Source: Aeromonas media (GTDB lineage Bacteria; Pseudomonadota; Gammaproteobacteria; Enterobacterales; Aeromonadaceae). Taken from it: DNA of 64,000 nt. Numbering within the stretch: the first letter of the stretch is position 1; every line of letters begins with the position of its first letter. Below are positions 8,157 to 17,760 of this stretch, in pieces. The notes beneath the pieces were generated by a model. That model made no database searches, was not told the DNA's origin, and saw only the letters and a list, made by a program, of their open reading frames with translations. The DNA lies in NCBI RefSeq assembly GCF_000819985.1, contig NZ_CDBZ01000179.1, forward strand, positions 1-64,000, read 5' to 3'. The translations under genes were made by a program, and so were the position numbers.

Positions 8157-9713
8157 TTATGCCTTGCTCTGTTCGAAGTGGTACTTGCCCGTCTTCAGGC
8201 TGCTTGGGCCTAGACGCGCATACTTGAACATCAGGTACATCTCGATGATCAGCAGTACGGTGTAGAACAGGCAGATCCCGATCAGGGAGAACCAGATCTC
8301 GGACGCAGGGATATTGGATGCGGAGACTGAGGTCGGCAGCATCTCGGCGATGGTCCAGGGTTGGCGACCGTACTCGGCGACAAACCAGCCTGCCTCGATG
8401 GCGATCCAGGGCAGCGGGATGCCGTACAGCAACGCCTTGAGCAACCACTTGCGCTCACCGATCTTGTGGCGAGTGCTGTCATAGAAGGCCAGACCGATCA
8501 GCACCAGCATCAACATGCCGCAGGCAACCATGATGCGGAAGGCGAAGAACAGCGGCAGCACCTGCGGGATGGAGTCATCCACGGCGGCCTTGATCTGATC
8601 GTCGGTCGCGTCGGTCACGTTGGCGGTGTAACGCTTGAGCAGCAGACCGTAGCCCAGATCCTGCTTCACCTCGTCGAAGCGAGCGCGGGTCTCGTCTGAC
8701 TTGTCGCCGGATTGCAGCTTGGTCAGCAGATCGTAGGCGGTCATGCCGCTGCGCACGCGCAGTTCATGCTCGCTCTTCAGATCCTTGAGACCGGTCACCT
8801 GACCGTCCAGGGAACGGGTCGCTATGATGCCGAGGGCGTAGGGGATCTTGATGGCGTAGTCGGTGCGCATCTCTTCCTGGTTCGGGATGCCGAACAGGGT
8901 GAAGGATGCGGGAGCCGGCTCGGTGTTCCACTCGGCCTCGATGGCCGCCAGTTTCACCTTCTGCACTTCCCCGGTCTCGTAGCCGGACTCGTCACCCAGG
9001 ATCAGCACGGAGAGGATGGAGGCCATGCCAAATGCGGCCGCGATGGCGAAGGAGCGACGGGCGAAGGCCACATCACGATTCTTCAGCAGGTAGTAGGAGG
9101 AGATGCCCAGCACGAACATGGCGCCCGTGGTGTAACCCGCCGCCACCGTGTGGACGAACTTGACCTGGGCCACCGGGTTGAACACCAGCTCCGCGAAGCT
9201 CACCATCTCCATCCGCATGGATTCGAAGTTGAACTCGGCGCCGACCGGGTTCTGCATCCAGCCGTTGGCGACCAGGATCCAGAGGGCGGAGAGGTTGGTC
9301 CCGAGTGCCATCAGCCAGGTTGCCGCCAGATGCTGGCGCTTGCTGAGGCGATCCCAGCCGAAGAAGAACATGCCGACGAAGGTGGACTCCAGGAAGAAGG
9401 CCATCAAGCCTTCGATGGCCAGCGGGGCCCCGAAGATGTCGCCGACATAGTGGGAGTAATAAGCCCAGTTGGTACCGAACTGAAACTCCATGGTGAGCCC
9501 GGTGGTGACCCCAAGGGCGAAGTTGATACCAAACAACTTGCCCCAGAACTTGGTCATGTCCCGGTACACAGTGTTGTTGGTCATCACATAGACAGACTCC
9601 ATGATCGCCAGAATGAAGGCCATTCCCAGCGTCAGGGGTACAAACAGGAAGTGATAAAGGGCCGTCGCAGCGAATTGGAACCGCGATAGGTCTACCACAT
9701 GCTCAGCAATCAT
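8157..9713 (-). CDS. cydA: Cytochrome bd ubiquinol oxidase subunit I CydA
   Basis: Heme-bearing subunit of cytochrome bd with the quinol-binding Q-loop. The 518-residue product keeps the N-terminal [19 protein letters not shown] stretch with its heme-ligand His. It also has the GRQPWTI segment and many membrane helices. The length fits the long Q-loop (E. coli-type) subfamily. It is the first gene of cydABX-ybgE. The upstream region carries two FNR-type boxes, which suggests control by oxygen. Confidence 0.97.
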   Translation of the reverse strand: MIAEHVVDLSRFQFAATALYHFLFVPLTLGMAFILAIMESVYVMTNNTVYRDMTKFWGKLFGINFALGVTTGLTMEFQFGTNWAYYSHYVGDIFGAPLAIEGLMAFFLESTFVGMFFFGWDRLSKRQHLAATWLMALGTNLSALWILVANGWMQNPVGAEFNFESMRMEMVSFAELVFNPVAQVKFVHTVAAGYTTGAMFVLGISSYYLLKNRDVAFARRSFAIAAAFGMASILSVLILGDESGYETGEVQKVKLAAIEAEWNTEPAPASFTLFGIPNQEEMRTDYAIKIPYALGIIATRSLDGQVTGLKDLKSEHELRVRSGMTAYDLLTKLQSGDKSDETRARFDEVKQDLGYGLLLKRYTANVTDATDDQIKAAVDDSIPQVLPLFFAFRIMVACGMLMLVLIGLAFYDSTRHKIGERKWLLKALLYGIPLPWIAIEAGWFVAEYGRQPWTIAEMLPTSVSASNIPASEIWFSLIGICLFYTVLLIIEMYLMFKYARLGPSSLKTGKYHFEQSKA

Positions 9714-9944
9714 GATGTTTCCTCACCGATTATTGGCACGGCTATTTTAAGTTTTAAGGACAAAGCTTCCATTGGAAGTCCCCGAACGGTCGGTCACGCC
9801 TCGCGGACCGATCGGATTCGACTGCCACCACATTAACAACAAGGCAATATACGAGAACAAAAAAAGCTAATGTTTAACATCTTTAAAACAATAACTGTGG
9901 TTCTATTCTCGCCTATAATGATCGCTGTTTTATATCACCTTTAT

Positions 9945-9958
9945 TTGATTGAAATCAA
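9945..9958 (-). promoter_or_regulatory. FNR-type box 1
   Basis: TTGAT-TGAA-ATCAA, a perfect match to the FNR consensus TTGAT-N4-ATCAA, 232 bases upstream of the cydA ATG. FNR represses cyd under full anaerobiosis in E. coli. Whether it represses or activates here is unknown. Confidence 0.7.
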
Positions 9959-10058
9959 TGTAAAACCATCATCAATACATGCCTTTTCAAGGCAACTTAA
10001 GAGCCGGTAAATATTAATTGTGCGAGCCTCATCACAAAAAGAATAAACGCATAAATTA

Positions 10059-10072
10059 TTGATTTAAATCAA
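10059..10072 (-). promoter_or_regulatory. FNR-type box 2
   Basis: TTGAT-TTAA-ATCAA, a perfect FNR palindrome 114 bases from box 1 (start to start). It could serve cydA or the small unit that starts near 10311 in the other direction. Confidence 0.65.
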
Positions 10073-10275
10073 TTTTAAAAAGAAACCAAATGGTTTCAAT
10101 TCTGTTAATAAAATAGTGAGCGCCATAAGCAGCGCGCTCATTATTCCATAATTTAAAAAATGGCCTGCCTCATCAGGAAAGCAATTTAAAACCAACAAAA
10201 ACACATCTTTATGCGAGTAATTCACTTCAGCAAATTCATTACTTTATCTAATCGAAAGCCCATAGATTTTCTTGT

Positions 10276-10304
10276 TTGTTCCACCCGACAAGAGCTCCTA
10301 CAAT
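10276..10304 (+). promoter_or_regulatory. Sigma-70-type promoter of a small transcription unit
   Basis: TTGTTC (10276-10281) and TACAAT (10299-10304) are separated by exactly 17 bases. No annotated gene follows on this strand until the terminator at 10567-10596, so it may drive a transcript of about 290 bases holding the short frame at 10402-10482. Confidence 0.6.
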
Positions 10305-10401
10305 GCGCCTCGCAGTGAGGGCATACCTCTGGATACAGGCCGGTCATTCCGGGTTCCCGGTACGTATTCGATGAACATTTCGAACCTGTTTGTTGGGATT
10401 A

Positions 10402-10482
10402 ATGATGAAAAAGTTTGTTGCCAAGACCATCCGCTACTACAAGCTTTCGTTCGTTCAACTCTATCAAATGAACCGACTCTGA
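10402..10482 (+). CDS. Possible 26-residue peptide, function unknown
   Basis: A short frame starting ATGATG encodes a basic, partly amphipathic peptide that begins MMKKFVAKTIRYYKLSF and ends NRL. It is not recognised. Support comes from context only: a 17-base-spaced promoter upstream, a clear intrinsic terminator 85 bases downstream, and a GGGATT stretch before the ATG as a weak ribosome site. Overlapping longer frames on both strands have unconvincing composition. Alternatively the transcript is a noncoding RNA. Confidence 0.4.
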   Translation: MMKKFVAKTIRYYKLSFVQLYQMNRL

Positions 10483-10566
10483 GGCCTCGCGACGGCTCCT
10501 TTGTTTTTTTCCGACCGGTCTGCAGACGCACTCACTGTCTGTGAACATCCATCCTGAATTGTCTTT

Positions 10567-10596
10567 GCCCACCGCATCCGCCGTGGGCTTTTTTTT
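10567..10596 (+). terminator. Terminator of the small unit
   Basis: GCCCAC (10567-10572) and GTGGGC (10583-10588) form a stem, followed by eight T residues on the plus strand. Confidence 0.75.
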
Positions 10597-10604
10597 ACCC
10601 GGAT

Positions 10605-10631
10605 AATAAAAAACCGCCCTTGGGGCGGTTT
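10605..10631 (-). terminator. Terminator of ruvAB
   Basis: On the minus strand AAACCGCCC-CAA-GGGCGGTTT is followed by T-rich sequence, 19 bases past the ruvB stop. Confidence 0.8.
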
Positions 10632-10649
10632 GTCGTTCAAAGGCTGCTT

Positions 10650-11660
10650 TTACTGCTCATCTGGCCGTTGCAGGCCAAAGTGAACATAAGCTCTCGGTGT
10701 CGCGATCCGCCCTCTGGGTGTACGTTGCAGATAGCCTTGCTGGATCAGATAAGGCTCCAGCACGTCCTCTATGGTGTCCTTCTCCTCACCGATGGCGGCG
10801 GCCAGGTTGTCGAGGCCCACGGGTCCCCCCATAAACTTGTCGATGACGGCCAACAATAGCTTGCGGTCCATGAAGTCGAACCCCTCATTGTCAACGTCCA
10901 GCATGTCCATGGCTCGGGCAGCTATGGGTCCATCAATACGCCCATCGGACTTCACCTGAGCAAAATCCCGCACCCGTCTTAACAAGCGGTTAGCAATCCG
11001 CGGGGTTCCACGGGAGCGGCGAGCAACCTCCAGCGCACCATCCCCCGACATGTCGAGCCCGAGACAGCGGGCGCTGCGGGAGACGATGTCGGTGAGATCC
11101 TTGACGTTGTAGAACTCCAGCCGCTGGACGATACCGAAACGATCCCGCAGCGGGCTCGTCAGGGAGCCGGCCCGGGTGGTGGCTCCGATCAGGGTGAAGG
11201 GGGGGAGGTCCAGCTTGATGGAGCGGGCGGCAGGCCCTTCCCCTATCATGATGTCGAGCTGATAATCCTCCATGGCCGGATAGAGCACTTCCTCCACCAC
11301 GGGGCTGAGGCGGTGAATTTCATCGATGAAGAGCACATCGTTCGGTTCGAGGTTGGTGAGCAGGGCCGCGAGATCCCCCGCCTTTTCCAGCACGGGCCCC
11401 GAGGTGGTCTTGATGCTGACCCCCATCTCGTTGGCGACGATGTTGGCCAGCGTGGTCTTGCCGAGCCCGGGCGGGCCGAAGATCAGCAGATGATCGAGGG
11501 CCTCCCCGCGCTGGCGCGCGGCCTCGATGAAGATCTCCATCTGGTCACAGACGTGATCCTGGCCGGTGTAATCCGCCAGCTTCCTGGGCCGGATGGCCCG
11601 ATCGATGACTTCGTCCTCGCGGGCGGCGCCGGCCGAGATAAGACGATCCGCTTCAATCAT
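10650..11660 (-). CDS. ruvB: Holliday junction branch migration helicase RuvB
   Basis: Hexameric AAA+ motor that with RuvA drives branch migration of Holliday junctions. The 336-residue product has Walker [10 protein letters not shown] (residues 62-70), Walker B LFIDEIHR and the sensor GATTRAG. The C-terminal winged helix has the YLQRTPRGR segment. Length equals E. coli RuvB. It lies 75 bases after ruvA and is probably co-transcribed. Confidence 0.98.
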   Translation of the reverse strand: MIEADRLISAGAAREDEVIDRAIRPRKLADYTGQDHVCDQMEIFIEAARQRGEALDHLLIFGPPGLGKTTLANIVANEMGVSIKTTSGPVLEKAGDLAALLTNLEPNDVLFIDEIHRLSPVVEEVLYPAMEDYQLDIMIGEGPAARSIKLDLPPFTLIGATTRAGSLTSPLRDRFGIVQRLEFYNVKDLTDIVSRSARCLGLDMSGDGALEVARRSRGTPRIANRLLRRVRDFAQVKSDGRIDGPIAARAMDMLDVDNEGFDFMDRKLLLAVIDKFMGGPVGLDNLAAAIGEEKDTIEDVLEPYLIQQGYLQRTPRGRIATPRAYVHFGLQRPDEQ

Positions 11661-11735
11661 GGGCTACCTCACGCTCTGCGTCCCCACTGCCACCGTCGAG
11701 TGATGCAGGATGATCCGCTTGCTTCATTGTCATTC

Positions 11736-12350
11736 TCACACCAGGCTGCGCAGGGATTCGCGGATGATGGCTTCGACCGACATACCCTCGCTGGCCACCT
11801 TGGCCACGATCTGGCTCGCCTGCTGGGGTTTGTAACCGAGCGCCACCAGAGCGCTGGCCGCTTCTTCGCTCGCATCGGGCGCACGCAGCTGGCTCTCCTG
11901 GGCAGGCAGGGTGATTTCCGCAGGGGAGAAGAGATCGTGGCTGACCCAGCCTTTGAGCCTGTCTTTCATCTCCACCACCAGCCGCTCGGCGGTCTTCTTG
12001 CCCACCCCGGGCAGTTTGACCAGAGAGCTTATTTCCTCGCGCTCCACACTCAGCACGAACTGGGTGGCGGTCATGCCGGAGAGGATGGCCAGCGCCAGCT
12101 TGGGACCGACCCCGTTGGTCTTGATCAGCTCGCGAAACAGCGCCCGCTCCTGCTTGTGGTTGAAGCCATACAGCAGTTGAGCATCTTCGCGTACCACGAA
12201 GTGGGTGTGAATGACTGCTTCCTTCCCGAGTTCGGGCAGATCATAGAAGCAGCTCATGGGCATATGCACCTCATAACCCAACCCCCCCACTTCGATCAGG
12301 ACCTCAGGGGGTTGTTTCTCGATGATGACGCCTCTCAAGCGACCGATCAT
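11736..12350 (-). CDS. ruvA: Holliday junction binding protein RuvA
   Basis: Tetrameric protein that holds the junction in a square-planar form for RuvB. The 204-residue product has an N-terminal OB fold (begins [12 protein letters not shown]) and two helix-hairpin-helix motifs ([15 protein letters not shown] is the clearest). A C-terminal RuvB-binding domain follows. ATG 12348-12350 is chosen because GGAAGAGA precedes it; the longer frame extends into the promoter. A LexA box lies 54 bases upstream. ruvC is not adjacent. Confidence 0.97.
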   Translation of the reverse strand: MIGRLRGVIIEKQPPEVLIEVGGLGYEVHMPMSCFYDLPELGKEAVIHTHFVVREDAQLLYGFNHKQERALFRELIKTNGVGPKLALAILSGMTATQFVLSVEREEISSLVKLPGVGKKTAERLVVEMKDRLKGWVSHDLFSPAEITLPAQESQLRAPDASEEAASALVALGYKPQQASQIVAKVASEGMSVEAIIRESLRSLV

Positions 12351-12403
12351 GTTCTCTTCCTCGCCACGCAGACTCTTGCAAATTGGGTCATAGCATAAAG
12401 AAT

Positions 12404-12423
12404 AACTGGATAAGTATCCAGCA
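12404..12423 (-). promoter_or_regulatory. LexA (SOS) box before ruvAB
   Basis: A near-perfect palindrome with core CTGG-N8-CCAG and a central ATAAGTAT. It closely resembles the known E. coli ruvA LexA box, which also has CTGG/CCAG ends rather than CTGT/ACAG. It lies 54 bases upstream of the ruvA ATG, so ruvAB is very likely DNA-damage inducible. Confidence 0.8.
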
Positions 12424-12607
12424 TAGGGCTTGCCCCGCGATCTCCCGCTCGCCCTCCCCTGCCCGGGCTCCAGGGCCCGTGCCAAAAGCGGCCCCTTTCC
12501 CTCCGCCTGGCTGAATTTAGCCCTTGGGCCACGGGGCTCAGCCTGTTAAAATTCCGCACTTGAAATTTTCCAGGGCCAAGGGCCCGAACTAGCGAAGGTC
12601 TACCGCG

Positions 12608-14332
12608 ATGCGTACCAGCCAATATCTGCTTTCCACTCTCAAGGAAACCCCCTCCGACGCTGAAGTCATCAGCCACCAGCTGATGCTGCGCGCCGGCATG
12701 ATCCGCAAACTGGCCTCCGGCATGTACGCCTGGCTGCCAACCGGTCTGCGGGTTCTGAAAAAAATCGAGAACATTGTTCGCGAAGAGATGAACAATGCTG
12801 GTGCCATCGAAGTCTCCATGCCGGTGGTGCAACCCGCCGAGCTGTGGCAGGAATCCGGCCGCTGGGATGACTACGGTCCCGAGCTGTGCCGTCTGACCGA
12901 CCGCCACAACCGTCCCTTCGTGCTGGGCCCGACCCACGAAGAGGTGATCACCTCGCTGATCCGTTACGAAGTGAACAGCTACAAGCAGCTGCCGCTCAAC
13001 CTCTACCAGATCCAGACCAAGTTCCGCGACGAAGTACGCCCCCGTTTCGGTGTGATGCGTGGCCGTGAATTCCTGATGAAGGACGCCTACTCCTTCCACA
13101 TCGACAAAGAGTCTCTGGTCGATACCTACGAGAAGATGCACGCCGCCTACTGCAAGGCGTTCACCCGCATGGGTCTGAACTTCCGTCCGGTGCAGGCCGA
13201 TACCGGCTCCATCGGGGGTACCGGTTCCCACGAATTCCAGGTGCTGGCCGAGAGCGGTGAAGACCTGATCGCCTTCTCCGACAGCTCCGATTACGCCGCC
13301 AACATCGAGATGGCCGAAGCGCTGGCGCCGGCGGGTGAGCGCGCTGCCGCAACCAAAGCCCTGACCAAGGTTGCCACCCCGGCCGTCCACACCATCGACG
13401 AAGTGGCCGCCTTCCTGAACGTGGCACCGACCGTCATCGCCAAGACCCTGCTGGTACTGGCAGAGGAAGATGAGCATGGCAAGCAGGCCGTTATCGCGCT
13501 GGTGCTGCGTGGCGACCACGAGCTGAATGAAATCAAGGCCGAGAAGCTCTCTGGTGTTGCCAACCCGCTGACCTTCGCCAACGACGAGCAGATCAAGGCT
13601 GCCGCCGGTTGCGATGCGGGCTCCATCGGCCCGGTCGGCTTTGCCGGTCGCATCATCGTCGATCGCAGCGCCGCCCAGCTGAGCGATTTTGTTTGCGGTG
13701 CCAACGAGACCGGCTTCCACCTGACCGGTGCCAACTGGGATCGCGATATCGCTTCTTACGAAGTTGCCGACCTGCGCAACGTGGTGGAAGGCGACCCGAG
13801 CCCGTGCGGCCAGGGCAAGCTGCTGCTCAAGCGCGGTATCGAAGTGGGCCACATCTTCCAGTTGGGTACCAAGTACTCCGAAGCGATGAAGGCGAGCGTG
13901 CTGAACGAAGGCGGCAAGTCCGTCACCATGGAGATGGGTTGCTACGGTATCGGGGTTTCCCGTCTGGTGGCTGCGGCCATCGAGCAGAACAACGACCAGT
14001 ACGGCATCATCTGGCCGGACGCCATCGCCCCGTTCGAAGTGGCCATAGTGCCGATGAACATGCACAAATCCGAGCGCGTGGCCGAGCAGGCACAGCAGTT
14101 CTACGCCGAGCTGAAAGCCGCCGGTGTGGATGTGCTGTTCGATGACCGTAAAGAGCGCCCGGGCGTGATGTTCGCCGACATGGAGCTGCTGGGCATCCCG
14201 CACGCCATCGTCATCGGCGATCGCGGTCTGGACAACGGTGTGGTGGAGTACAAGTGCCGCCGCTCCGGCGAGAAGCAGGAAGTGGCGATCACAGACATCG
14301 TCGCCCTGCTCAAGGCCAAGCTGGGCCGTTAA
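12608..14332 (+). CDS. proS: Proline--tRNA ligase ProS
   Basis: Class II synthetase that charges tRNA-Pro and edits Ala-tRNA-Pro. The 574-residue product is the bacterial type. Motif 2 region [20 protein letters not shown] is near residue 145. An inserted editing domain occupies about 220-400. Motif 3 is near [11 protein letters not shown], and a C-terminal anticodon-binding domain follows. It is divergent from ruvA, with a 257-base shared upstream region. Confidence 0.98.
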   Translation: MRTSQYLLSTLKETPSDAEVISHQLMLRAGMIRKLASGMYAWLPTGLRVLKKIENIVREEMNNAGAIEVSMPVVQPAELWQESGRWDDYGPELCRLTDRHNRPFVLGPTHEEVITSLIRYEVNSYKQLPLNLYQIQTKFRDEVRPRFGVMRGREFLMKDAYSFHIDKESLVDTYEKMHAAYCKAFTRMGLNFRPVQADTGSIGGTGSHEFQVLAESGEDLIAFSDSSDYAANIEMAEALAPAGERAAATKALTKVATPAVHTIDEVAAFLNVAPTVIAKTLLVLAEEDEHGKQAVIALVLRGDHELNEIKAEKLSGVANPLTFANDEQIKAAAGCDAGSIGPVGFAGRIIVDRSAAQLSDFVCGANETGFHLTGANWDRDIASYEVADLRNVVEGDPSPCGQGKLLLKRGIEVGHIFQLGTKYSEAMKASVLNEGGKSVTMEMGCYGIGVSRLVAAAIEQNNDQYGIIWPDAIAPFEVAIVPMNMHKSERVAEQAQQFYAELKAAGVDVLFDDRKERPGVMFADMELLGIPHAIVIGDRGLDNGVVEYKCRRSGEKQEVAITDIVALLKAKLGR

Positions 14333-14354
14333 TTCCGCCTCCTTGCCTGAATAG

Positions 14355-14381
14355 AAAAGCGCGCCATTTGGCGCGCTTTTT
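14355..14381. terminator. Bidirectional terminator proS / SDR
   Basis: AAAAGCGCGCC-ATTT-GGCGCGCTTTT, with A's on one side and T's on the other, serving both convergent genes. Confidence 0.85.
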
Positions 14382-14425
14382 GTTTCTGTATTCTGACGAT
14401 AGCAACCGGATGATGGAGTAGCTCC

Positions 14426-15106
14426 TCAGGCGTTGCGACCGATAAAGAGATCGGTCACATGGCAGCTGCTTCTCGCTTCCAGTGCGTCGAGCATGTAGGC
14501 CGCCGCATCTTCCGGGGTCATGAAGCCGCTGCTGTCCACGTGATCCGAGTTGTCCCAGAATTCGCTGCGGATCCCACTCGGATAGAGGTTCACCAGCCGT
14601 AGCGGCGAGCCTTTCAGCTCGGCCCGCAACGACTCCAGAAAACCGCGCATGCCCCATTTGGAGGCGCAGTAGAGGCTCTCGTTGGCCTTGCCCACCTGGG
14701 CGGCGGAGGAGAGCACATTGGCCAGCACGCCGCCCTTGTCGCCAATGAGCCGCACCGTCTGCTGGGCCACCAGAATGGTGGAGATGAGATTGCTCTCCAC
14801 CACCCGGCGGATCTGCTCGGCGGTATAGACACCAACCGGGCCGAATTCGCCGACTCCGGCGCAGTGGATCACCATGTCGGGCAGGCCGCCCCACTCCACC
14901 GCTGCGGCGAAGGCAACGTCGACCTCTTCATGGTGCGCCAGATCGGCAGCGATGCCGATCACCGCGCTGCCGAGCAGTTGTTCCTGCTCCTGCAGTCGCT
15001 GATAACGGCGCCCCATCATGGAGACGCGATGACCGCGTTCTACCAGTCCGATGGTCAGAGCACGCCCAAGGCCGGAGCCCGCGCCAGTCACTATGATATG
15101 GCCCAT
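14426..15106 (-). CDS. Short-chain dehydrogenase/reductase
   Basis: NAD(P)-dependent oxidoreductase of unknown substrate. The 226-residue product has the Rossmann motif TGAGSGLG near the N-terminus, the NAG-like region, and the catalytic Tyr-x3-Lys in SLYCASKWG. The ATG at 15104-15106 has AAGGGG 8 bases upstream. The longer frame would need a TTG start that places the ribosome site inside the gene. No neighbour hints at a pathway. Confidence 0.85.
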   Translation of the reverse strand: MGHIIVTGAGSGLGRALTIGLVERGHRVSMMGRRYQRLQEQEQLLGSAVIGIAADLAHHEEVDVAFAAAVEWGGLPDMVIHCAGVGEFGPVGVYTAEQIRRVVESNLISTILVAQQTVRLIGDKGGVLANVLSSAAQVGKANESLYCASKWGMRGFLESLRAELKGSPLRLVNLYPSGIRSEFWDNSDHVDSSGFMTPEDAAAYMLDALEARSSCHVTDLFIGRNA

Positions 15107-15246
15107 ATCCTTACCCCTTGGCAATGGACGGTTCTGTCGACGTACCCATCATGGGCTTATTCCAGCCGCTGGGCACGGCTCAGGCCGGAACATACGCCCG
15201 TCACCAGAGATGTGCCACACGTTCGCTGTCCTTAACCGTGCCGCCT

Positions 15247-15879
15247 TTAGAAGCGGAACGCGCCGCCGATGAACCAGCCTTCTATCCCCTGATCCATATC
15301 GGCGATGTCGATGGCGGCATCACGCCAGCCGGCACGGATCTGCACCGGGATGGAGGAGAACTGATAAGCCGCTCCAAGACGGTAGTCATAGTGATCGCCG
15401 TTCTCGATGCGAGCGTCGCCGAAGAAGGAGAAACCTGTGCCCGGCAGCATCACTTCGGCGCCGGTATAAGCCATCAGCTCACCCTCGTCGTAGGATTCGT
15501 TCAGGGTGTGGAACTTGCCGTCGTATTGACGACCGGTCAGGCCCAGATCGATCTTGAACAGGTCGTTGTTCAGCAGACGATAGTAGAGGGTCAGATCATA
15601 GGCTTCGAGATCGTTGTTGAATGAACCGCCACTGGTGCTGAAATCGGTGATCTCGAACTTGGCGTTCGGTAGCAGGAAGATGTCGTGCTCGACTTGCAGG
15701 TAGCCAGTCCAGTTGTACTGGTCATCATAGCTGCCGTTGGCATCCACACCATGGATGCTGCCGCTGCCCTGGGAGTTCCAGCTATCGACACCCGCCGCGA
15801 AACGCCAGTCATCGGCAGCCATGGCGGCTTGACTGAAGAGGGCCAGCAGGCTGGCGGCAATCAAAGTCTTTTTCATCAT
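15247..15879 (-). CDS. Outer-membrane beta-barrel protein (TIGR04219-like)
   Basis: A 210-residue protein with a clear signal peptide ending at AMA near residue 21. Alternating hydrophobic/polar strands continue to a C-terminal Phe (GGAFRF), the hallmark of outer-membrane barrel proteins recognised by BamA. Features such as DDWRFAAGVDSW and LTLYYRLLN resemble the TIGR04219 family of Vibrio and Shewanella. Substrate or role is unknown. Confidence 0.75.
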   Translation of the reverse strand: MMKKTLIAASLLALFSQAAMAADDWRFAAGVDSWNSQGSGSIHGVDANGSYDDQYNWTGYLQVEHDIFLLPNAKFEITDFSTSGGSFNNDLEAYDLTLYYRLLNNDLFKIDLGLTGRQYDGKFHTLNESYDEGELMAYTGAEVMLPGTGFSFFGDARIENGDHYDYRLGAAYQFSSIPVQIRAGWRDAAIDIADMDQGIEGWFIGGAFRF

Positions 15880-15968
15880 ATCGTTCCCTTGTGGACTGGA
15901 AAGGCCATCATTTTACCCGGTGAGCAAGGAATACCTAGAGTAAAAAGCTGAACAAGCGTCCATTAATG

Positions 15969-16409
15969 TCAGTGCTGCATGCCTTTCATCGGCTCGACCG
16001 GCTTCACCGGCAGACTCAGACTGAGGGTTTGACCATCATCCAGGGTCAGCGTCAGCGGGAAGGGCGTGTCCTGGGAGAGCTCACGCACGTCGAACAGCAT
16101 GATGTGGAGACTGCCTGGTTTGAGAACGGCCTCACCCCTGGCCGGGATCTCGATGCTCTCGACCTGGCGCATCTTCATGACGCCATTTTCGTGCAGATGG
16201 GTGTGCAGCTCGGCACGGCCAGCGTCAGGGGAGGCAACCGCAGTCAGGGCCACCGGCTTGTCCCCGTCATTCTTGAGCACCATGAAGGCAGCGGTGTTGG
16301 GTGAACCCGGGGGGAGCAAGCGCACATAACCGTCGACGGCCTCGACCTTGGCCAGTGCGGGGGCTGCCAGGAGCAGGGCCAGGGTGGAATAAAACGCACG
16401 TTTAAACAT
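15969..16409 (-). CDS. PCu(A)C-type periplasmic copper chaperone
   Basis: A 146-residue exported protein (signal peptide through about residue 20) of the PCu(A)C family that delivers copper(I) to cytochrome oxidase or to the periplasmic pool. The metal motif is visible: HLHENGVMKMR followed about 20 residues later by HIM, giving the His and Met ligands. A His-rich end (MKGMQH) may add a site. The neighbouring genes are unrelated, so the partner oxidase cannot be told from context. Confidence 0.88.
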   Translation of the reverse strand: MFKRAFYSTLALLLAAPALAKVEAVDGYVRLLPPGSPNTAAFMVLKNDGDKPVALTAVASPDAGRAELHTHLHENGVMKMRQVESIEIPARGEAVLKPGSLHIMLFDVRELSQDTPFPLTLTLDDGQTLSLSLPVKPVEPMKGMQH

Positions 16410-16498
16410 GGTTGAAATCCTTTTATGATGTTGTTAAACGACGCAAAGCTTACCCCTGTGGCAAGCTTTTGACAGCCCCCGAACACAAGGATTCAGAC

Positions 16499-17254
16499 AT
16501 GGCCCTCACAATTCTGGCCGAGCAGCAGGATGGCTTGCTCCTGCTGACCCTCAACCGGCCGGACAAGCGCAATGCCCTCAACACCGACATGTACCTGGCC
16601 CTCACCGAGGCCTTTCAGCAGGCTGCCCAGGACGAGAGCGTGCATGTGGTGTTGCTGCAAGGGCAGCAGGAGTGCTTCACCGCGGGCAATGATCTCGCGG
16701 ACTTCATGGGCAAGAGCAGCCTGGAAGCGGATGACCCCATCCTGCAGTTCCTCCACACCCTGGCCGACTTCCCCAAGCCGGTGATCGCCGCCGTGGGCGG
16801 CCCTGCGGTGGGTATAGGCACCACCCTGCTGCTGCACTGCGATCTGGTCTATCTGGGGGACAACGCCAGGCTGCAACTGCCCTTCGTCGAGCTCGGACTG
16901 GTGCCGGAGTTTGCCTCCAGCCTGCTGCTGCCCCGTGCCGTGGGCCATCTGAAGGCGGCAGAGCTGTTGTTGCTGGCGGAGGCCATCGACGCCGGAGAGG
17001 CGCTGCGGCTCGGGCTCGCCAACCGGGTGGTGGCCGCCGATACGTTGCTCGCGTTTGCCCGCGAACAGGGGCTGAAGCTCGCGGCCAAAGCGCCCAAGGC
17101 GCTGCAAAAGAGCAAGGCGCTGCTCAAGCAGGAGCTCAGGCAGGCGGTGCATTTCGTCATCGATCTGGAGGCCCGCGCCTTCTCCCTCGCCCTGCAAGGG
17201 GAGGAAGCACAGAGCCGCATCGCACGGCGGCTCGGGCGCACAGCCGCTAGTTGA
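16499..17254 (+). CDS. Enoyl-CoA hydratase/isomerase family protein
   Basis: Crotonase-fold enzyme acting on acyl-CoA. The 251-residue product has oxyanion-hole segments GNDLADFMG and GPAVGIGTTLLLHCDL, and LGLVPEFASSLLLPR before the C-terminal helices. Start ATG at 16499-16501 has AAGGA nine bases upstream; an upstream in-frame extension lacks such a site. Its 3' end overlaps the convergent gene at 17247-17675 by 8 bases. Confidence 0.88.
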   Translation: MALTILAEQQDGLLLLTLNRPDKRNALNTDMYLALTEAFQQAAQDESVHVVLLQGQQECFTAGNDLADFMGKSSLEADDPILQFLHTLADFPKPVIAAVGGPAVGIGTTLLLHCDLVYLGDNARLQLPFVELGLVPEFASSLLLPRAVGHLKAAELLLLAEAIDAGEALRLGLANRVVAADTLLAFAREQGLKLAAKAPKALQKSKALLKQELRQAVHFVIDLEARAFSLALQGEEAQSRIARRLGRTAAS

Positions 17255-17675
17255 GGCGGAACCGGCCTATCAGCTCGCAGCCCTGCACCTTGTCCTGCAC
17301 CTGGATCAACCTGGCGATCTCGGGGTTGGGGTGGCGCTTCAAGAAGGAGAGCAGGGCGGCGCGGCAGCAGCCCAGCTCGCTGACGAGGGATTCGCACGCC
17401 CGGTTCGGGCACTGGGGCACCAGCGCCGTCACCAGCTCGGAGGCCAGCTTGAGATAGCGCAGCTCATAGGCGGGCTCCTCCATGGCGCGCCAGAAGTCAG
17501 CCATGCGGTGGCAGGTGGCGACCCGCATGCTGGCCAGTTCGTCCAGATCCCCGGACGCCAGCTCATACACCTCCCCCAGGGCCTGCTGATAGAGGCAGAT
17601 GGCCGTGCCCAGTGCCCCTATGCCAAGGGCATTCTCCGCCTCCAGCATGTAACGCTGCCAGTTCTGATTCGTCAT
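17247..17675 (-). CDS. DUF2753-family cytoplasmic protein
   Basis: A 142-residue soluble, mostly helical protein without signal peptide. It begins MTNQNWQRYMLEAENALG and reads like a single TPR-type bundle, with several Cys residues (CHRM, CPNRAC, LGCC). It resembles the DUF2753 family found in Vibrio and Aeromonas, whose function is not known. ATG 17673-17675 is preceded by GGAGAGAG. The upstream longer frame is a shadow of the next gene. Confidence 0.75.
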   Translation of the reverse strand: MTNQNWQRYMLEAENALGIGALGTAICLYQQALGEVYELASGDLDELASMRVATCHRMADFWRAMEEPAYELRYLKLASELVTALVPQCPNRACESLVSELGCCRAALLSFLKRHPNPEIARLIQVQDKVQGCELIGRFRLN

Positions 17676-17760
17676 GGTCCTCTCTCCTGCCGATACGAGT
17701 GGAGCCTGTATCATGGCCAATCGAGAATAAATATCAACCAGACCCTTTGTGCAGGATCCC

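Larger units (their letters stand above)
9714..10270. promoter_or_regulatory. AT-rich cydA upstream region
   Basis: About 550 bases with no convincing gene and far more A+T than the flanks. It holds the two FNR-type boxes listed separately. It also has several TTAA-rich stretches (for example 9870-9900) that could be ArcA sites; I could not assign these. The unusual length suggests several regulatory inputs for cydA. Confidence 0.6.

Noticed and set aside
10272-10544. A 90-codon frame and its minus-strand counterpart (10298-10531).
   Set aside because: No ribosome site or domain. Its first codon precedes the inferred transcript start near 10311, so it would not be expressed from that promoter.
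12347-14203. A 618-codon frame on the minus strand.
   Set aside because: It lies opposite proS and has the His/Gly/Leu-rich composition of an antisense shadow.
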